Below are positions 41,235 to 50,189 of a stretch of DNA of 64,000 nt, piece by piece. The position numbers and the translations under genes are program-made. The notes under the pieces were generated by a model that worked only from the letters and a program-made list of their open reading frames with translations, was not told the DNA's origin and made no database searches. The first letter of the stretch is position 1. Each line of letters starts with the position of its first letter. The stretch spans positions 22,618 through 86,617 of the forward strand of contig JAHEBN010000002.1 in the NCBI GenBank assembly GCA_024645245.1, in the 5' to 3' direction. Origin of the DNA: Jiulongibacter sp. GTDB taxonomy: Bacteria > Bacteroidota > Bacteroidia > Cytophagales > Spirosomataceae.

Positions 41235-42112
41235 AATTTATCAAATAAATAAGCAATTTGAACAACCGGTAAATATATAAATGAGCCAAACATCAACTGT
41301 AATGCTGCTTTGTGATCCACTTTCCGCATTAAGTGGAAAGTTTGTGCAAGAAATAGTATTCCGAATAGCATGGCTACTATGGCTGAGTTTACTCCCGTCA
41401 TTTTCAATAGGTACGGAACCCAGCATAATGGTAATAAAAAAAGTGTATAAATCATCATTTGAATTGCTGAATTAATATTTCTTCCACCAGATGATGGTAG
41501 AAGCCTGAAACCGGCTTTTTGATAATCTTCGTCTAAAACCCAAGCAATTGCCCAGAAGTGAGGGAACTGCCAAAAGAATTGAATGGCAAAAAGTATACCG
41601 GGCTCAAGTCCAAAAGATCCTGTAGCTGCAACCCATCCGATCATTGGAGGAAATGCTCCTGGTAAGGCACCTACAGCTACGGCTATAGGCCCTTTCTTCT
41701 TCAATGGGGTATATATAAAGCCATATAATAGGAATGATAGCATGGCCAGGCTAAAAGCCTTAAAATTAAAAAAATACAAAAGCAATATGGCTGCAAATGA
41801 TATACAGATTATAGCAAATATTTTGGCTTCATATACATTCAACCTACCACTTGGTAATGGGCGGTCTTTTGTCCTTTTCATTAATTTATCTATATCTTTT
41901 TCAAATATTTGATTAACGGTATTTGCAGCTGCAGTTGTTAAAAATGCGGCAATTGCAAACAATATTAAATTTCTTATGCTTAATAATTCCGATCCTAAAA
42001 TGAATCCAAACGCACCTGAAAAAACTACGGTTGATGACAAACGAAATTTAGTCAGGTCAAAATATGCCTGAAGTTTTTCCCGAATTATTATTTTGTCCAT
42101 CGTGTTAGTCAT
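41231..42112 (-). CDS. ctaB: Protoheme IX farnesyltransferase (heme O synthase)
   Basis: Adds a farnesyl chain to heme B to make heme O, the step before heme A. The 293-residue UbiA-family membrane enzyme has the Asp-rich prenyl-binding motif NQIFEKDIDKLMKRTKDRPLPSG and the second loop DEDYQKAGFRLLPSSGG. The start is taken at ATG 42112; an ATG four codons later (42100) is an alternative. It lies six bases after ctaA and overlaps the next gene. Confidence 0.96.
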   Translation of the reverse strand: MTNTMDKIIIREKLQAYFDLTKFRLSSTVVFSGAFGFILGSELLSIRNLILFAIAAFLTTAAANTVNQIFEKDIDKLMKRTKDRPLPSGRLNVYEAKIFAIICISFAAILLLYFFNFKAFSLAMLSFLLYGFIYTPLKKKGPIAVAVGALPGAFPPMIGWVAATGSFGLEPGILFAIQFFWQFPHFWAIAWVLDEDYQKAGFRLLPSSGGRNINSAIQMMIYTLFLLPLCWVPYLLKMTGVNSAIVAMLFGILFLAQTFHLMRKVDHKAALQLMFGSFIYLPVVQIAYLFDKL

Positions 42113-42118
42113 TTTGGT

Positions 42119-43051
42119 TCAAGGAAATTTTGTGGACTTACGAGAAAACATGAGAAGGAAATAGATTAAACCTATAATTAATGTACCAATTGTTAAATGA
42201 AATGGTTGGGCAAATGCAGGCATACGAAATATACCTAAAACAGCACCTATACAAAATTCGGTTATTACAAGTAAAAGAACAATTTTTAGAATAGGTTTAA
42301 ATTTTATATTTATCTGAATTACAAGTTTGAAATAAGTAAAAAGTGTACTAATTACAATTAATAAACCTAATGAAATATGTGTATAAATATTACCACCTAA
42401 TTTACTAAACCATTCTAGCCTTGGTATTCCATTTAAATATAATTGGTCAATTGATTCCCTTACTTGCGTTCCAAGTAGAAGTTGTCCAATACTAAGAATG
42501 AGTATTAATAATAATAAAAACTGATTACCTGAATTATTGATTATTGTTATGTTGGAATTTTGCCATTCAGCGGCAAAAAGTGATTCCAATAATAAGGCTA
42601 CAATAACCAATGAAAGTAACATATGTGCCGTGATCAAAACGGGATGAAGCTCACTAGACACTACTTTAGAACCTAACCAGCCTTCAAAAATAACCAAGAG
42701 CAGAGCGAAGAGACTCAGATAAACTACTTTGCGATTAGACTTACGGTATTTTTTGTAAGAAAGAATAAATGAAATGAAAATGAATATACCTATCAAAACA
42801 CCGAAAAGTCTGTTAACATATTCGGTCCAGGTTTTAAATGCGTTAAATTCCACTTCACCTTTGAGTTTGGCTCCGAAAATTTCCTGATAGTTTATCGGGA
42901 GTTGATTTACTGATGTGGGGGGTATCCATTGTCCGAAACATTTGGGCCAATCTGGGCAGCCCATTCCTGACCCCGTTGCACGTACCACTCCGCCTATAAA
43001 AATCAGAAGGTAAACAGAGAGTATAGTTGCTATTGCAAACTTTTTATACAT
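42119..43051 (-). CDS. ctaA: Heme A synthase
   Basis: Oxidises the methyl group of heme O to a formyl to give heme A for the oxidase. The 310-residue membrane protein starts at ATG 43051 (MYKKFAIATILSVYLLI) and has eight helices with the conserved GGVVRATGSGMGCPDWPKCFG loop and glutamate in WTEYVNRLFGVLIG, plus paired histidines in the later helices. It lies 84 bases after subunit I. An upstream in-frame TTG would add five residues. Confidence 0.95.
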   Translation of the reverse strand: MYKKFAIATILSVYLLIFIGGVVRATGSGMGCPDWPKCFGQWIPPTSVNQLPINYQEIFGAKLKGEVEFNAFKTWTEYVNRLFGVLIGIFIFISFILSYKKYRKSNRKVVYLSLFALLLVIFEGWLGSKVVSSELHPVLITAHMLLSLVIVALLLESLFAAEWQNSNITIINNSGNQFLLLLILILSIGQLLLGTQVRESIDQLYLNGIPRLEWFSKLGGNIYTHISLGLLIVISTLFTYFKLVIQINIKFKPILKIVLLLVITEFCIGAVLGIFRMPAFAQPFHLTIGTLIIGLIYFLLMFSRKSTKFP

Positions 43052-43134
43052 TCTTTTAAACAACAAAGCACGAAGCTTCAGGATTTTTAAAGTCCATTAC
43101 TTCGTACTTTATGAGCATTAAATATTCCAATTTA

Positions 43135-45027
43135 TTAATCAGGAATATTATGATTAAATTCAATTTTTTCAATTTCTTTTTCTTCCGAAATCATTTCATT
43201 TTCTTCTGGCAAATTTGACTCAGGTGTTGCCGAGAATGGTATGTTTTGTGGAATAAAGTCAGACTCAGAACCAGGTTTGCTGTAATCGTAAGGCCAGCGA
43301 TAAACAGTAGGTATTTCACCAGGCCAGTTACCATGCCCTGGATTAATAGGAGTTGTCCATTCTAATGTATTCGATCTCCAAGGGTTAGCTGGTGCTTTTT
43401 TACCCCAGAATATTGAATAAATGAAATTATAAATAAATATTATTTGAGCTGCAAATGCAAGTATAGCTGCAATAGTCATAAAAGCATTTAAGTCAGCAAA
43501 GGTATTAAATGTTTCAAATCCAGACCACTGATAATATCTTCTTGGGAAACCGGCTATTCCAATATAATGCATAGGGAAGAATACGAGATACACCCCGATA
43601 AATGTTAACCAAAAATGCAGGTAACCTAAAGTGTCATTCATCATTCTGCCAAACATTTTTGGGAACCAATGATATACTCCACCAATCATTCCAAATATGG
43701 CAGCAGCTCCCATTACGAGATGAAAGTGAGCTACTACAAAATAGGTATCATGTAGTTGAATATCCAAAGAGCTATTTCCCAATATAATACCAGTTAATCC
43801 ACCGGAAACGAAGAAGGAAACCAATCCAATTGCAAACATCATTGCTGGGGTAAAAATGATATTACCTCTCCATAATGTGGTAATGTAGTTAAAGGCTTTA
43901 ACAGCTGAAGGAACAGCAATAATTAAAGTTAATAACATAAAAACGGATCCAAGGAATGGATTCATACCAGTCATAAACATATGGTGTGCCCAAACAATAA
44001 AAGCAAGGAACATGATACCGGCCATTGAGAAGATCATTGCTTTATATCCAAAAATAGGCTTCCTGGAGTTGGTTGCAATAATTTCAGATGTCAATCCGAG
44101 TGCAGGTAATATAACTATGTAAACTTCAGGGTGTCCTAAGAACCAAAAAAGGTGTTGGAAAAGAATAGGACTACCTCCCTGATTAGGTAGGGCATGTCCG
44201 TTAATATAAATATCGGATAAGTAAAAACTTGTACCGAAACTACGATCAAATATTAATAGTAACGCAGCTGATAATAGAACCGGAAAAGAAAGAATTCCTA
44301 AAATAGCAGTGAACGTGAAAGCCCAAATGGTTAAAGGTAATCTGTCAAAAGACATTCCTTTCGTTCGCAAGTTAATTACAGTGGTTACATAGTTAATCCC
44401 ACCCAGTAAACTGGATACAATAAAAAGTGCCATTGCAACTAGCCATAGGGTCATTCCAGATTGTGATCCGGGATTAGCTTCACCTAGAGCACTAAGTGGT
44501 GGATAAATTACCCAACCACCACCGGCGGGCCCTGTTTCCAGAAAAATAGACCAGAACATGATTACGCTTGAAATAAAGAAGAACCAGTAAGAAAGCATAT
44601 TCATAAATCCGGAAGCCATATCTCTGGCTCCAACTTGCAGTGGTATAAGAAAATTAGAGAATGTGCCACTCAAACCCGCAGTTAATACAAAGAATACCAT
44701 TATGGTACCATGCATGGTTACCAATGCTAAATAAAAATTGGGATCAAGTTTCCCTGTTCCATCCGGGGCTAATGATACCCATTGGCCTAATACGGGTTTT
44801 AGCCAGGCCATGTCCATTTCTGGAAATCCCAATTGTAGTCGAAATACTAAAGACATCAAACCACCTATTACAGCCCATATGATTCCAGAAAATAAATATT
44901 GCTTGGCGATTACTTTATGATCTTCTGAAAAGATATATTTACGAATAAAAGACTGTTCGTGGTGTTCTTCATGACCATGACCATGAGCATGATCCTGAGT
45001 TTCTATATGTTCTGCTACCGTTGCCAT
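43135..45027 (-). CDS. ctaD: Cytochrome c oxidase subunit I
   Basis: The catalytic subunit with heme a and the heme a3-CuB centre. 630 residues. The ligands are visible: His106 (heme a, in TMHGTIMVFF), CuB ligands His299 with cross-linked Tyr303 (WFLGHPEVYI), His348/His349 (WAHHMF), and His434/His436 (VVAHFH) for hemes a3 and a. The Glu in HPEVY marks the A1-type proton path. The N terminus is histidine-rich (HAHGHGHEEHH, residues 13-23). The C terminus extends about 60 residues past the last helix and is acidic. It follows ctaC by 43 bases. Confidence 0.98.
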   Translation of the reverse strand: MATVAEHIETQDHAHGHGHEEHHEQSFIRKYIFSEDHKVIAKQYLFSGIIWAVIGGLMSLVFRLQLGFPEMDMAWLKPVLGQWVSLAPDGTGKLDPNFYLALVTMHGTIMVFFVLTAGLSGTFSNFLIPLQVGARDMASGFMNMLSYWFFFISSVIMFWSIFLETGPAGGGWVIYPPLSALGEANPGSQSGMTLWLVAMALFIVSSLLGGINYVTTVINLRTKGMSFDRLPLTIWAFTFTAILGILSFPVLLSAALLLIFDRSFGTSFYLSDIYINGHALPNQGGSPILFQHLFWFLGHPEVYIVILPALGLTSEIIATNSRKPIFGYKAMIFSMAGIMFLAFIVWAHHMFMTGMNPFLGSVFMLLTLIIAVPSAVKAFNYITTLWRGNIIFTPAMMFAIGLVSFFVSGGLTGIILGNSSLDIQLHDTYFVVAHFHLVMGAAAIFGMIGGVYHWFPKMFGRMMNDTLGYLHFWLTFIGVYLVFFPMHYIGIAGFPRRYYQWSGFETFNTFADLNAFMTIAAILAFAAQIIFIYNFIYSIFWGKKAPANPWRSNTLEWTTPINPGHGNWPGEIPTVYRWPYDYSKPGSESDFIPQNIPFSATPESNLPEENEMISEEKEIEKIEFNHNIPD

Positions 45028-45070
45028 ATCTGTTTATCTTATTTCTGCGAAAGTATTTTAATTCTAAATT

Positions 45071-46165
45071 TTATTCTGTGACATCTGTTACAGCAGCAAC
45101 TTCTGAAGCTGATTCAGACTCGACATATTTTAAAGCTCTGGCTTTTAAATTTTCCGGAACCTTGCTTAGAAAATCTGGATTAAGAGTTAAAAAAGGTTTT
45201 TGTTCTTTTTTCCATTTTTCATAATCAGCTGGTTCGTCTACAATCATTATCAATTTCATACCAAAATGGCTTCTTCCACAAACTTCGGTACAAGCTATTT
45301 CGTAGTTAAAGTCTGGATTGCCTAATTCCTTACGCATATCTTCGGTAGATTTATCAGCAACAAACCAGAATTTGGTAGGCATCCCTGGGACAGCGTCCAT
45401 TTTAACTCGCATGTGGGGTATAAAAACAGAATGCAGAACGTCTCTGGCCCTTATTTTTAAATTTACTGGTTTACCCTTTGGAATGTGCATTTCTGTACCA
45501 TTGGTAAAGTCATCAAAGGAGTTTTGATCAGTAAAATCGATACCAAAGTTATTACCTGCCGCGTCATCCATTAGTCGGAAATCATAATTTCCTAATTTGT
45601 TGTCATCTACGCCAGGGTATCTTACTGCCCAGGCGAACTGACGTCCCATAATTTCAATAACTTCGGCATCTTCAGGAGCATCTGCCATAACTTTATTCCA
45701 AACCCTCAATCCAGTAAATACTAACCCAGCCATAATCAATGCCGGTACAATTGTCCAAATTACTTCAAGATTATTATTATGAGGATAAAATGTAGCTTTA
45801 CGATTTTTATCAAATTTGTACTTCATTGGGAAGTAAAATAATAAAGTATTTACCACAAAAAAGGCTGCCATAATAACTGCCATTGACAACCAAAACCAAT
45901 AATCCGTTTCTTTTCCATGTACAGAAGAAGCTTCGGGAAGGAAATCTTTTCTTGCGTCAAAAAAGGACCATATAACACCGATAACACTAATAATCCAGAA
46001 TATGAACAAACCGATTGCATTCAGGTTATTGCTTTTATTCAGGGAGTTATATTCTTTCTCCTCAATTTCACCTTTTACACCTTTGATAAGTTGTTGTGTT
46101 TTTGATATTACCACACCGGTAAGTATCAAAAATAATATTGCCAAAAGTCCTATTATAAGTGTCAT
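45071..46165 (-). CDS. ctaC: Cytochrome c oxidase subunit II
   Basis: Accepts electrons at the CuA site and passes them to subunit I. The 364-residue protein has the cupredoxin domain with CuA ligands His245, Cys292, Glu294, Cys296, His300 and Met303 in CTEVCGRSHFGM. Unlike the classical two-helix subunit II, four hydrophobic stretches are seen (residues ~1-20, 50-68, 90-112, 136-155), so it has extra N-terminal helices. No C-terminal cytochrome c domain is attached, so electrons must arrive from a separate carrier or directly from ACIII. Confidence 0.96.
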   Translation of the reverse strand: MTLIIGLLAILFLILTGVVISKTQQLIKGVKGEIEEKEYNSLNKSNNLNAIGLFIFWIISVIGVIWSFFDARKDFLPEASSVHGKETDYWFWLSMAVIMAAFFVVNTLLFYFPMKYKFDKNRKATFYPHNNNLEVIWTIVPALIMAGLVFTGLRVWNKVMADAPEDAEVIEIMGRQFAWAVRYPGVDDNKLGNYDFRLMDDAAGNNFGIDFTDQNSFDDFTNGTEMHIPKGKPVNLKIRARDVLHSVFIPHMRVKMDAVPGMPTKFWFVADKSTEDMRKELGNPDFNYEIACTEVCGRSHFGMKLIMIVDEPADYEKWKKEQKPFLTLNPDFLSKVPENLKARALKYVESESASEVAAVTDVTE

Positions 46166-46217
46166 GATTTTACTTTATCTATAATCTAAAAGAATTGACT
46201 AATGAAAATGTTTAAAA

Positions 46218-47558
46218 TTAAATGTCGTGATGTAAACTTTCTTCCAGGAATGGGTGATTCTTAGGATATAAGTTTGCTTTAGATAATTGGTTTGCAACGA
46301 AATAGATAAAAAGTGATGCAAAAGTTAAGGTTGTTCCCCATTCAATCAAACCAATTCCACCTTGTCCTTTTGCTATTCCTGGCATTTGCATTTGATAGAA
46401 ATCAAACCAATGTCCAATCAAGATTGCAGCACATGCCAGTTTTAATAAAGTAAAGTTTCTTTTTGAACCTCTAGCCATTAAAACTAACAACGGAAATATG
46501 AAATTTAAAACTAAACTTGCATAAAACGGTACAAAGTATCTTCCATCATATCCATTAAATCTTTCTTCGAAATAAATGGTTTCTTCAGGAAGGTTGGCAT
46601 AGAAAATAAGGAGAAATTGACTGAACCAAACGTAAGCCCAAAATATGGAGAATCCGAACATTAGTTTACCTAAATCCTGAATTGCCGATTCATTTACACC
46701 CTTCATATATCCTTTTTCTTTTAAAAGGATAATTGATAACATAATTGCAGCCAAACCTGCAACGTGCCAGCTGGCAAGATGGTACCAACCGAACATTGTT
46801 GAAAACCAATGAGTGTCAATAGACATGGATAAATCCCATGCTGCAGTAGAACTAGTAACAGCAAAAAAGATAAGGAACATTTTTGCATAACTACGACTCT
46901 TGTTATAATATGAGATATCGTTGTTTTGATCTTCTAATAATGAATATTTTCTAATCTGCAACCATAAGTAATACCATACAACAAAATAAACCAGTATTCG
47001 GGCAAGAAAAAATCCAAAGTTCAGATACCATGATTTTCCGGCTATGATTTTGTCAAAATGGTGGCTGGTTGGATCCATTATGCCGTCATGAGTCCAATGG
47101 AATACGATGTGTCTGGTAGATGGAATAAGGAATAAAATTAAAATTACCGCAGCTGGTACAACCATAAAAGATGGAAATGCTTCGGGAATTCTTTTAAACG
47201 AAGTATACCAACCAGCTTTTGCTACATAATTATATGAAAGGAAGAATACACCAACCAGAGAAATTCCTAAAAAATAAACACTGTTCATCCATAAGTTGGC
47301 AATTATTCTATTCATCAATGAACCTTCTTCATGGCTTTCTCCACTCGCCCCGTGCTCTGTGGCATGACCCGCAGCGGCATGTCCTGCTTCATGAGCACCT
47401 TGGAAACCACCTGGTCCCCAAATTCCGGCATTAATTAAAAAAGCCCCAATCCCAACCAAGGCTACACCAATTATTGCGGCAATAATTAATTTTCTCTTCA
47501 ATTCAGAGCTGAATTCGAAGTTTTCTTCTACAGAATGATTTTCGTGCTTATGAGCCAT
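46218..47558 (-). CDS. actF: Alternative complex III subunit ActF
   Basis: Membrane subunit of ACIII, the quinol:cytochrome c/oxidase electron transfer complex. The 446-residue protein has about ten helices of the NrfD-related ActF type (FLGISLVGVFFLSYNYVA, TSSTAAWDLSMSIDTHWFSTMFGWYHLA, FWFDFYQMQMPGI-like region). An N-terminal stretch is rich in histidine (KHENH, then AHEAGHAAAGHATEHG near residues 55-72). It is the last of the act genes, 52 bases from ctaC. Confidence 0.94.
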   Translation of the reverse strand: MAHKHENHSVEENFEFSSELKRKLIIAAIIGVALVGIGAFLINAGIWGPGGFQGAHEAGHAAAGHATEHGASGESHEEGSLMNRIIANLWMNSVYFLGISLVGVFFLSYNYVAKAGWYTSFKRIPEAFPSFMVVPAAVILILFLIPSTRHIVFHWTHDGIMDPTSHHFDKIIAGKSWYLNFGFFLARILVYFVVWYYLWLQIRKYSLLEDQNNDISYYNKSRSYAKMFLIFFAVTSSTAAWDLSMSIDTHWFSTMFGWYHLASWHVAGLAAIMLSIILLKEKGYMKGVNESAIQDLGKLMFGFSIFWAYVWFSQFLLIFYANLPEETIYFEERFNGYDGRYFVPFYASLVLNFIFPLLVLMARGSKRNFTLLKLACAAILIGHWFDFYQMQMPGIAKGQGGIGLIEWGTTLTFASLFIYFVANQLSKANLYPKNHPFLEESLHHDI

Positions 47559-47610
47559 CTTAATTCTATATTTTTTCCCTTTTGATGGGTATTATTTTTC
47601 TTTAATCTTT

Positions 47611-48222
47611 TTAGCTTCCTAATTGTAATCTTTGAACGTAGTGTACTATTTTCCATCTTTCCTCAGGTAGCACCTGAGAAGCATGCGACCACATTCTGCC
47701 TTTGCCGTTAGTAATTACCCAATAAATATGTCCACCAGGAATATTTTTTAAAGCATCAGACGAATAATTTGGAACACCTTTATAATATTCTGCTACTTTA
47801 CCGTCACCTGCTCCGCCTGTACCATGACAGTGCTGGCAATTTCTTTCATATAATACTTTACCTTCTTCTTCTACACTTTCTGACCAGGGAATAGGATTAG
47901 TCAATAATCTACCCGCCATTTCAATGCTATCTTTTGGAATGTCATACATCATAAGATCATGCACCATTGAGCTATCATCCTGCATAAAATCCGTATTGTA
48001 TTTTCTTCTGGATACTGTTCCAGCTACTGGCTCACGCATATTCATTCCATGAGGATTTATTGAATTACTTCTCCACTGGGTCTGAGCTTCATATGCTCTT
48101 GAATTATACATATTTGGAGCAAACTCAATTCCTGTTCTATTGGGATTATTACAAGATCCCAAAACAAATAGTAATATGGATAAGCCAAATAGCAGAGCGT
48201 TATTTTTATTATTCTTTGTCAT
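47611..48222 (-). CDS. actE: Alternative complex III subunit ActE, monoheme cytochrome c lipoprotein
   Basis: A 203-residue lipoprotein (lipobox ending at Cys24 in FVLGSC) with one class I cytochrome c domain. The heme site is CQHCH at residues 129-133, and the likely sixth-ligand methionine is in GKGRMWSHASQVL. It probably passes electrons from ActA toward the oxidase. It starts three bases after actD. Confidence 0.95.
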   Translation of the reverse strand: MTKNNKNNALLFGLSILLFVLGSCNNPNRTGIEFAPNMYNSRAYEAQTQWRSNSINPHGMNMREPVAGTVSRRKYNTDFMQDDSSMVHDLMMYDIPKDSIEMAGRLLTNPIPWSESVEEEGKVLYERNCQHCHGTGGAGDGKVAEYYKGVPNYSSDALKNIPGGHIYWVITNGKGRMWSHASQVLPEERWKIVHYVQRLQLGS

Positions 48223-48225
48223 TTT

Positions 48226-48747
48226 CTAAACCTCTTTAACATTAACTTCTACGGCACCTGATTTACTTAGTATCTCGGTTATGTTTTTTTCTGAATCTTT
48301 ATTTTTTGACAAGTCAATTGCCATTACAAATTTATCATCAGTAATTCTTTGATCGAAAATTACAGGTTTGGTAGTTGGCCCAAGACCTTCCATTACAAAG
48401 AATGTAAAAGCCATTCCGTATGATGCAAGTAAAACTGTTAATTCGAAAACAATTGGAATATTGGTTGGAAAAGGAATAAAGTTTTTACCACCTATGTTCA
48501 TTGGCCAATCGAAACCAAGAGTCCAGAATGTTAATAGAAATGCTAAAGCAGTACCCGTAATACCAAACAGGAATGCCGCAACTCCCATACTGGCTCTTTT
48601 ATATCCCAGTGCTTGATCCATACCATGTATCGCATAGGGAGTATATACTTCATGTATATTAACTCCTCCGCCACGAACATCCGATACAGCATGTAAAATG
48701 GTATCTTCGTCGTTATAAACACCTATTAAAAATTTATTGTTTGCCAT
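48226..48747 (-). CDS. actD: Alternative complex III subunit ActD
   Basis: A 173-residue DUF3341 protein with an N-terminal soluble alpha/beta domain (FLIGVYNDEDTILHAVSDVRGGGV, VYTPYAIHGMDQALG) and two membrane helices. It is one of the conserved small ACIII subunits, of structural role. It lies 22 bases after actC and three before actE. Confidence 0.95.
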   Translation of the reverse strand: MANNKFLIGVYNDEDTILHAVSDVRGGGVNIHEVYTPYAIHGMDQALGYKRASMGVAAFLFGITGTALAFLLTFWTLGFDWPMNIGGKNFIPFPTNIPIVFELTVLLASYGMAFTFFVMEGLGPTTKPVIFDQRITDDKFVMAIDLSKNKDSEKNITEILSKSGAVEVNVKEV

Positions 48748-48769
48748 TATTCAGACAGCTTTTAATTCT

Positions 48770-50128
48770 TTATTTTTTATCTTCAGATGATGTTTTTAAA
48801 ACCGCTTTTACTTCAGCCATATTTATTACAGGTAAGAATTTTGCAAATAACAAGAAGCAAGTAAAGAACAAACCAAATGTAAACAAGTAATCACCTATAT
48901 CACCCATTCTCGGGGTAAAGTACGTCCAGCTTGATGGTAAATAATCACGATGCAATGATGTTACGATAATTACAAATCGCTCAAACCACATTCCGATATT
49001 TACAACTACAGCTATTACAAAAGAAACTACAATGTTTTCTCTAAGTGCTTTAAACCAGAATATTTGTGGCGACAAAACATTACAGGTCATCATCATGGCA
49101 TATGACCACCAAAGTGGCCCTGTAGCTCTATTGATAAATGCATAACTTTCATATTGTACTCCTGAATATGCTGCAATGAAAAATTCAGTTATATAAGCGA
49201 CACCTACGATTGAGCCGGTTATTGTTATTACTTTATTCATCAAAGATATATGCTCGATAGTTATATAGTCTTCCATTTTAAAAACCACACGAGTAATAAG
49301 CATCAGGTTTTGAACCATGGCGAATCCAGAGAAAATTGCTCCTGCAACAAAATATGGCGGAAAAATGGTTGTGTGCCATCCCGGTATAACGGAAGTTGCG
49401 AAGTCAAATGATACAATGGTATGTACTGAAAGTACTAATGGAGTAGATAAACCAGCTAATATCAATGAAACATCTTCATATCTTGCCCAAGCTCTTGCTC
49501 CACCTGTCCATCCAAATGAAAGTGCACCGTAAATAGTTTTTCTTATACCAGTTGCTCTGTCACGAATCGTTGCTAAATCTGGAATCAGACCAATATACCA
49601 GAATAGTACTGATACAGAAAGGTAAGTAGAAATTGCAAATACGTCCCAAACAAGCGGTGAGTTAAAGTTTACCCAAAGTGAACCGAAAGTATTTGGTATT
49701 GGTAATGCCCAATAAGCTAACCAAGGACGACCCATGTGGAAGAAAATGAATGATCCTGCACAAAGTACAGCGAAAATGGTCATTGCTTCTGCAGCTCTGT
49801 TAATAGATGTTCTCCATTTTTGACGGAAAAGTAGGAGGATTGCTGAGATTAGTGTACCGGCGTGACCAATACCTACCCACCATACAAAATTGGTGATATC
49901 CCATGCCCAACCTACTGTTTTATTTAAACCCCAAACACCTAGTCCTTGCCACCAGGTACGGCCTACCCAATATCCGCCATATGCGAATACCAATAGAGCC
50001 ACACCAAAAGCAATTTTCCATTCTTTGGTTGGTTCGCCTTCTACCTGCTTGCAGATATCTTCTGTAACATTGTGATAAGTTTTACCACCGGTTACCAGTT
50101 TTTCTCTTATGGGTGAAACTACTTGCAT
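48770..50128 (-). CDS. actC: Alternative complex III subunit ActC (NrfD-like)
   Basis: A 452-residue polytopic membrane protein of the NrfD/PsrC family with about ten helices. Blocks such as [42 protein letters not shown] and [22 protein letters not shown] are typical of ActC. It probably forms the menaquinol oxidation site together with the iron-sulfur subunit ActB. The start ATG follows actB by 61 bases. Confidence 0.96.
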   Translation of the reverse strand: MQVVSPIREKLVTGGKTYHNVTEDICKQVEGEPTKEWKIAFGVALLVFAYGGYWVGRTWWQGLGVWGLNKTVGWAWDITNFVWWVGIGHAGTLISAILLLFRQKWRTSINRAAEAMTIFAVLCAGSFIFFHMGRPWLAYWALPIPNTFGSLWVNFNSPLVWDVFAISTYLSVSVLFWYIGLIPDLATIRDRATGIRKTIYGALSFGWTGGARAWARYEDVSLILAGLSTPLVLSVHTIVSFDFATSVIPGWHTTIFPPYFVAGAIFSGFAMVQNLMLITRVVFKMEDYITIEHISLMNKVITITGSIVGVAYITEFFIAAYSGVQYESYAFINRATGPLWWSYAMMMTCNVLSPQIFWFKALRENIVVSFVIAVVVNIGMWFERFVIIVTSLHRDYLPSSWTYFTPRMGDIGDYLFTFGLFFTCFLLFAKFLPVINMAEVKAVLKTSSEDKK

Positions 50129-50189
50129 AATTAATATCCCTTTACTTTGATTGGGAATTTCTTATCGTTTAAAATTCTCAAATATTTAT

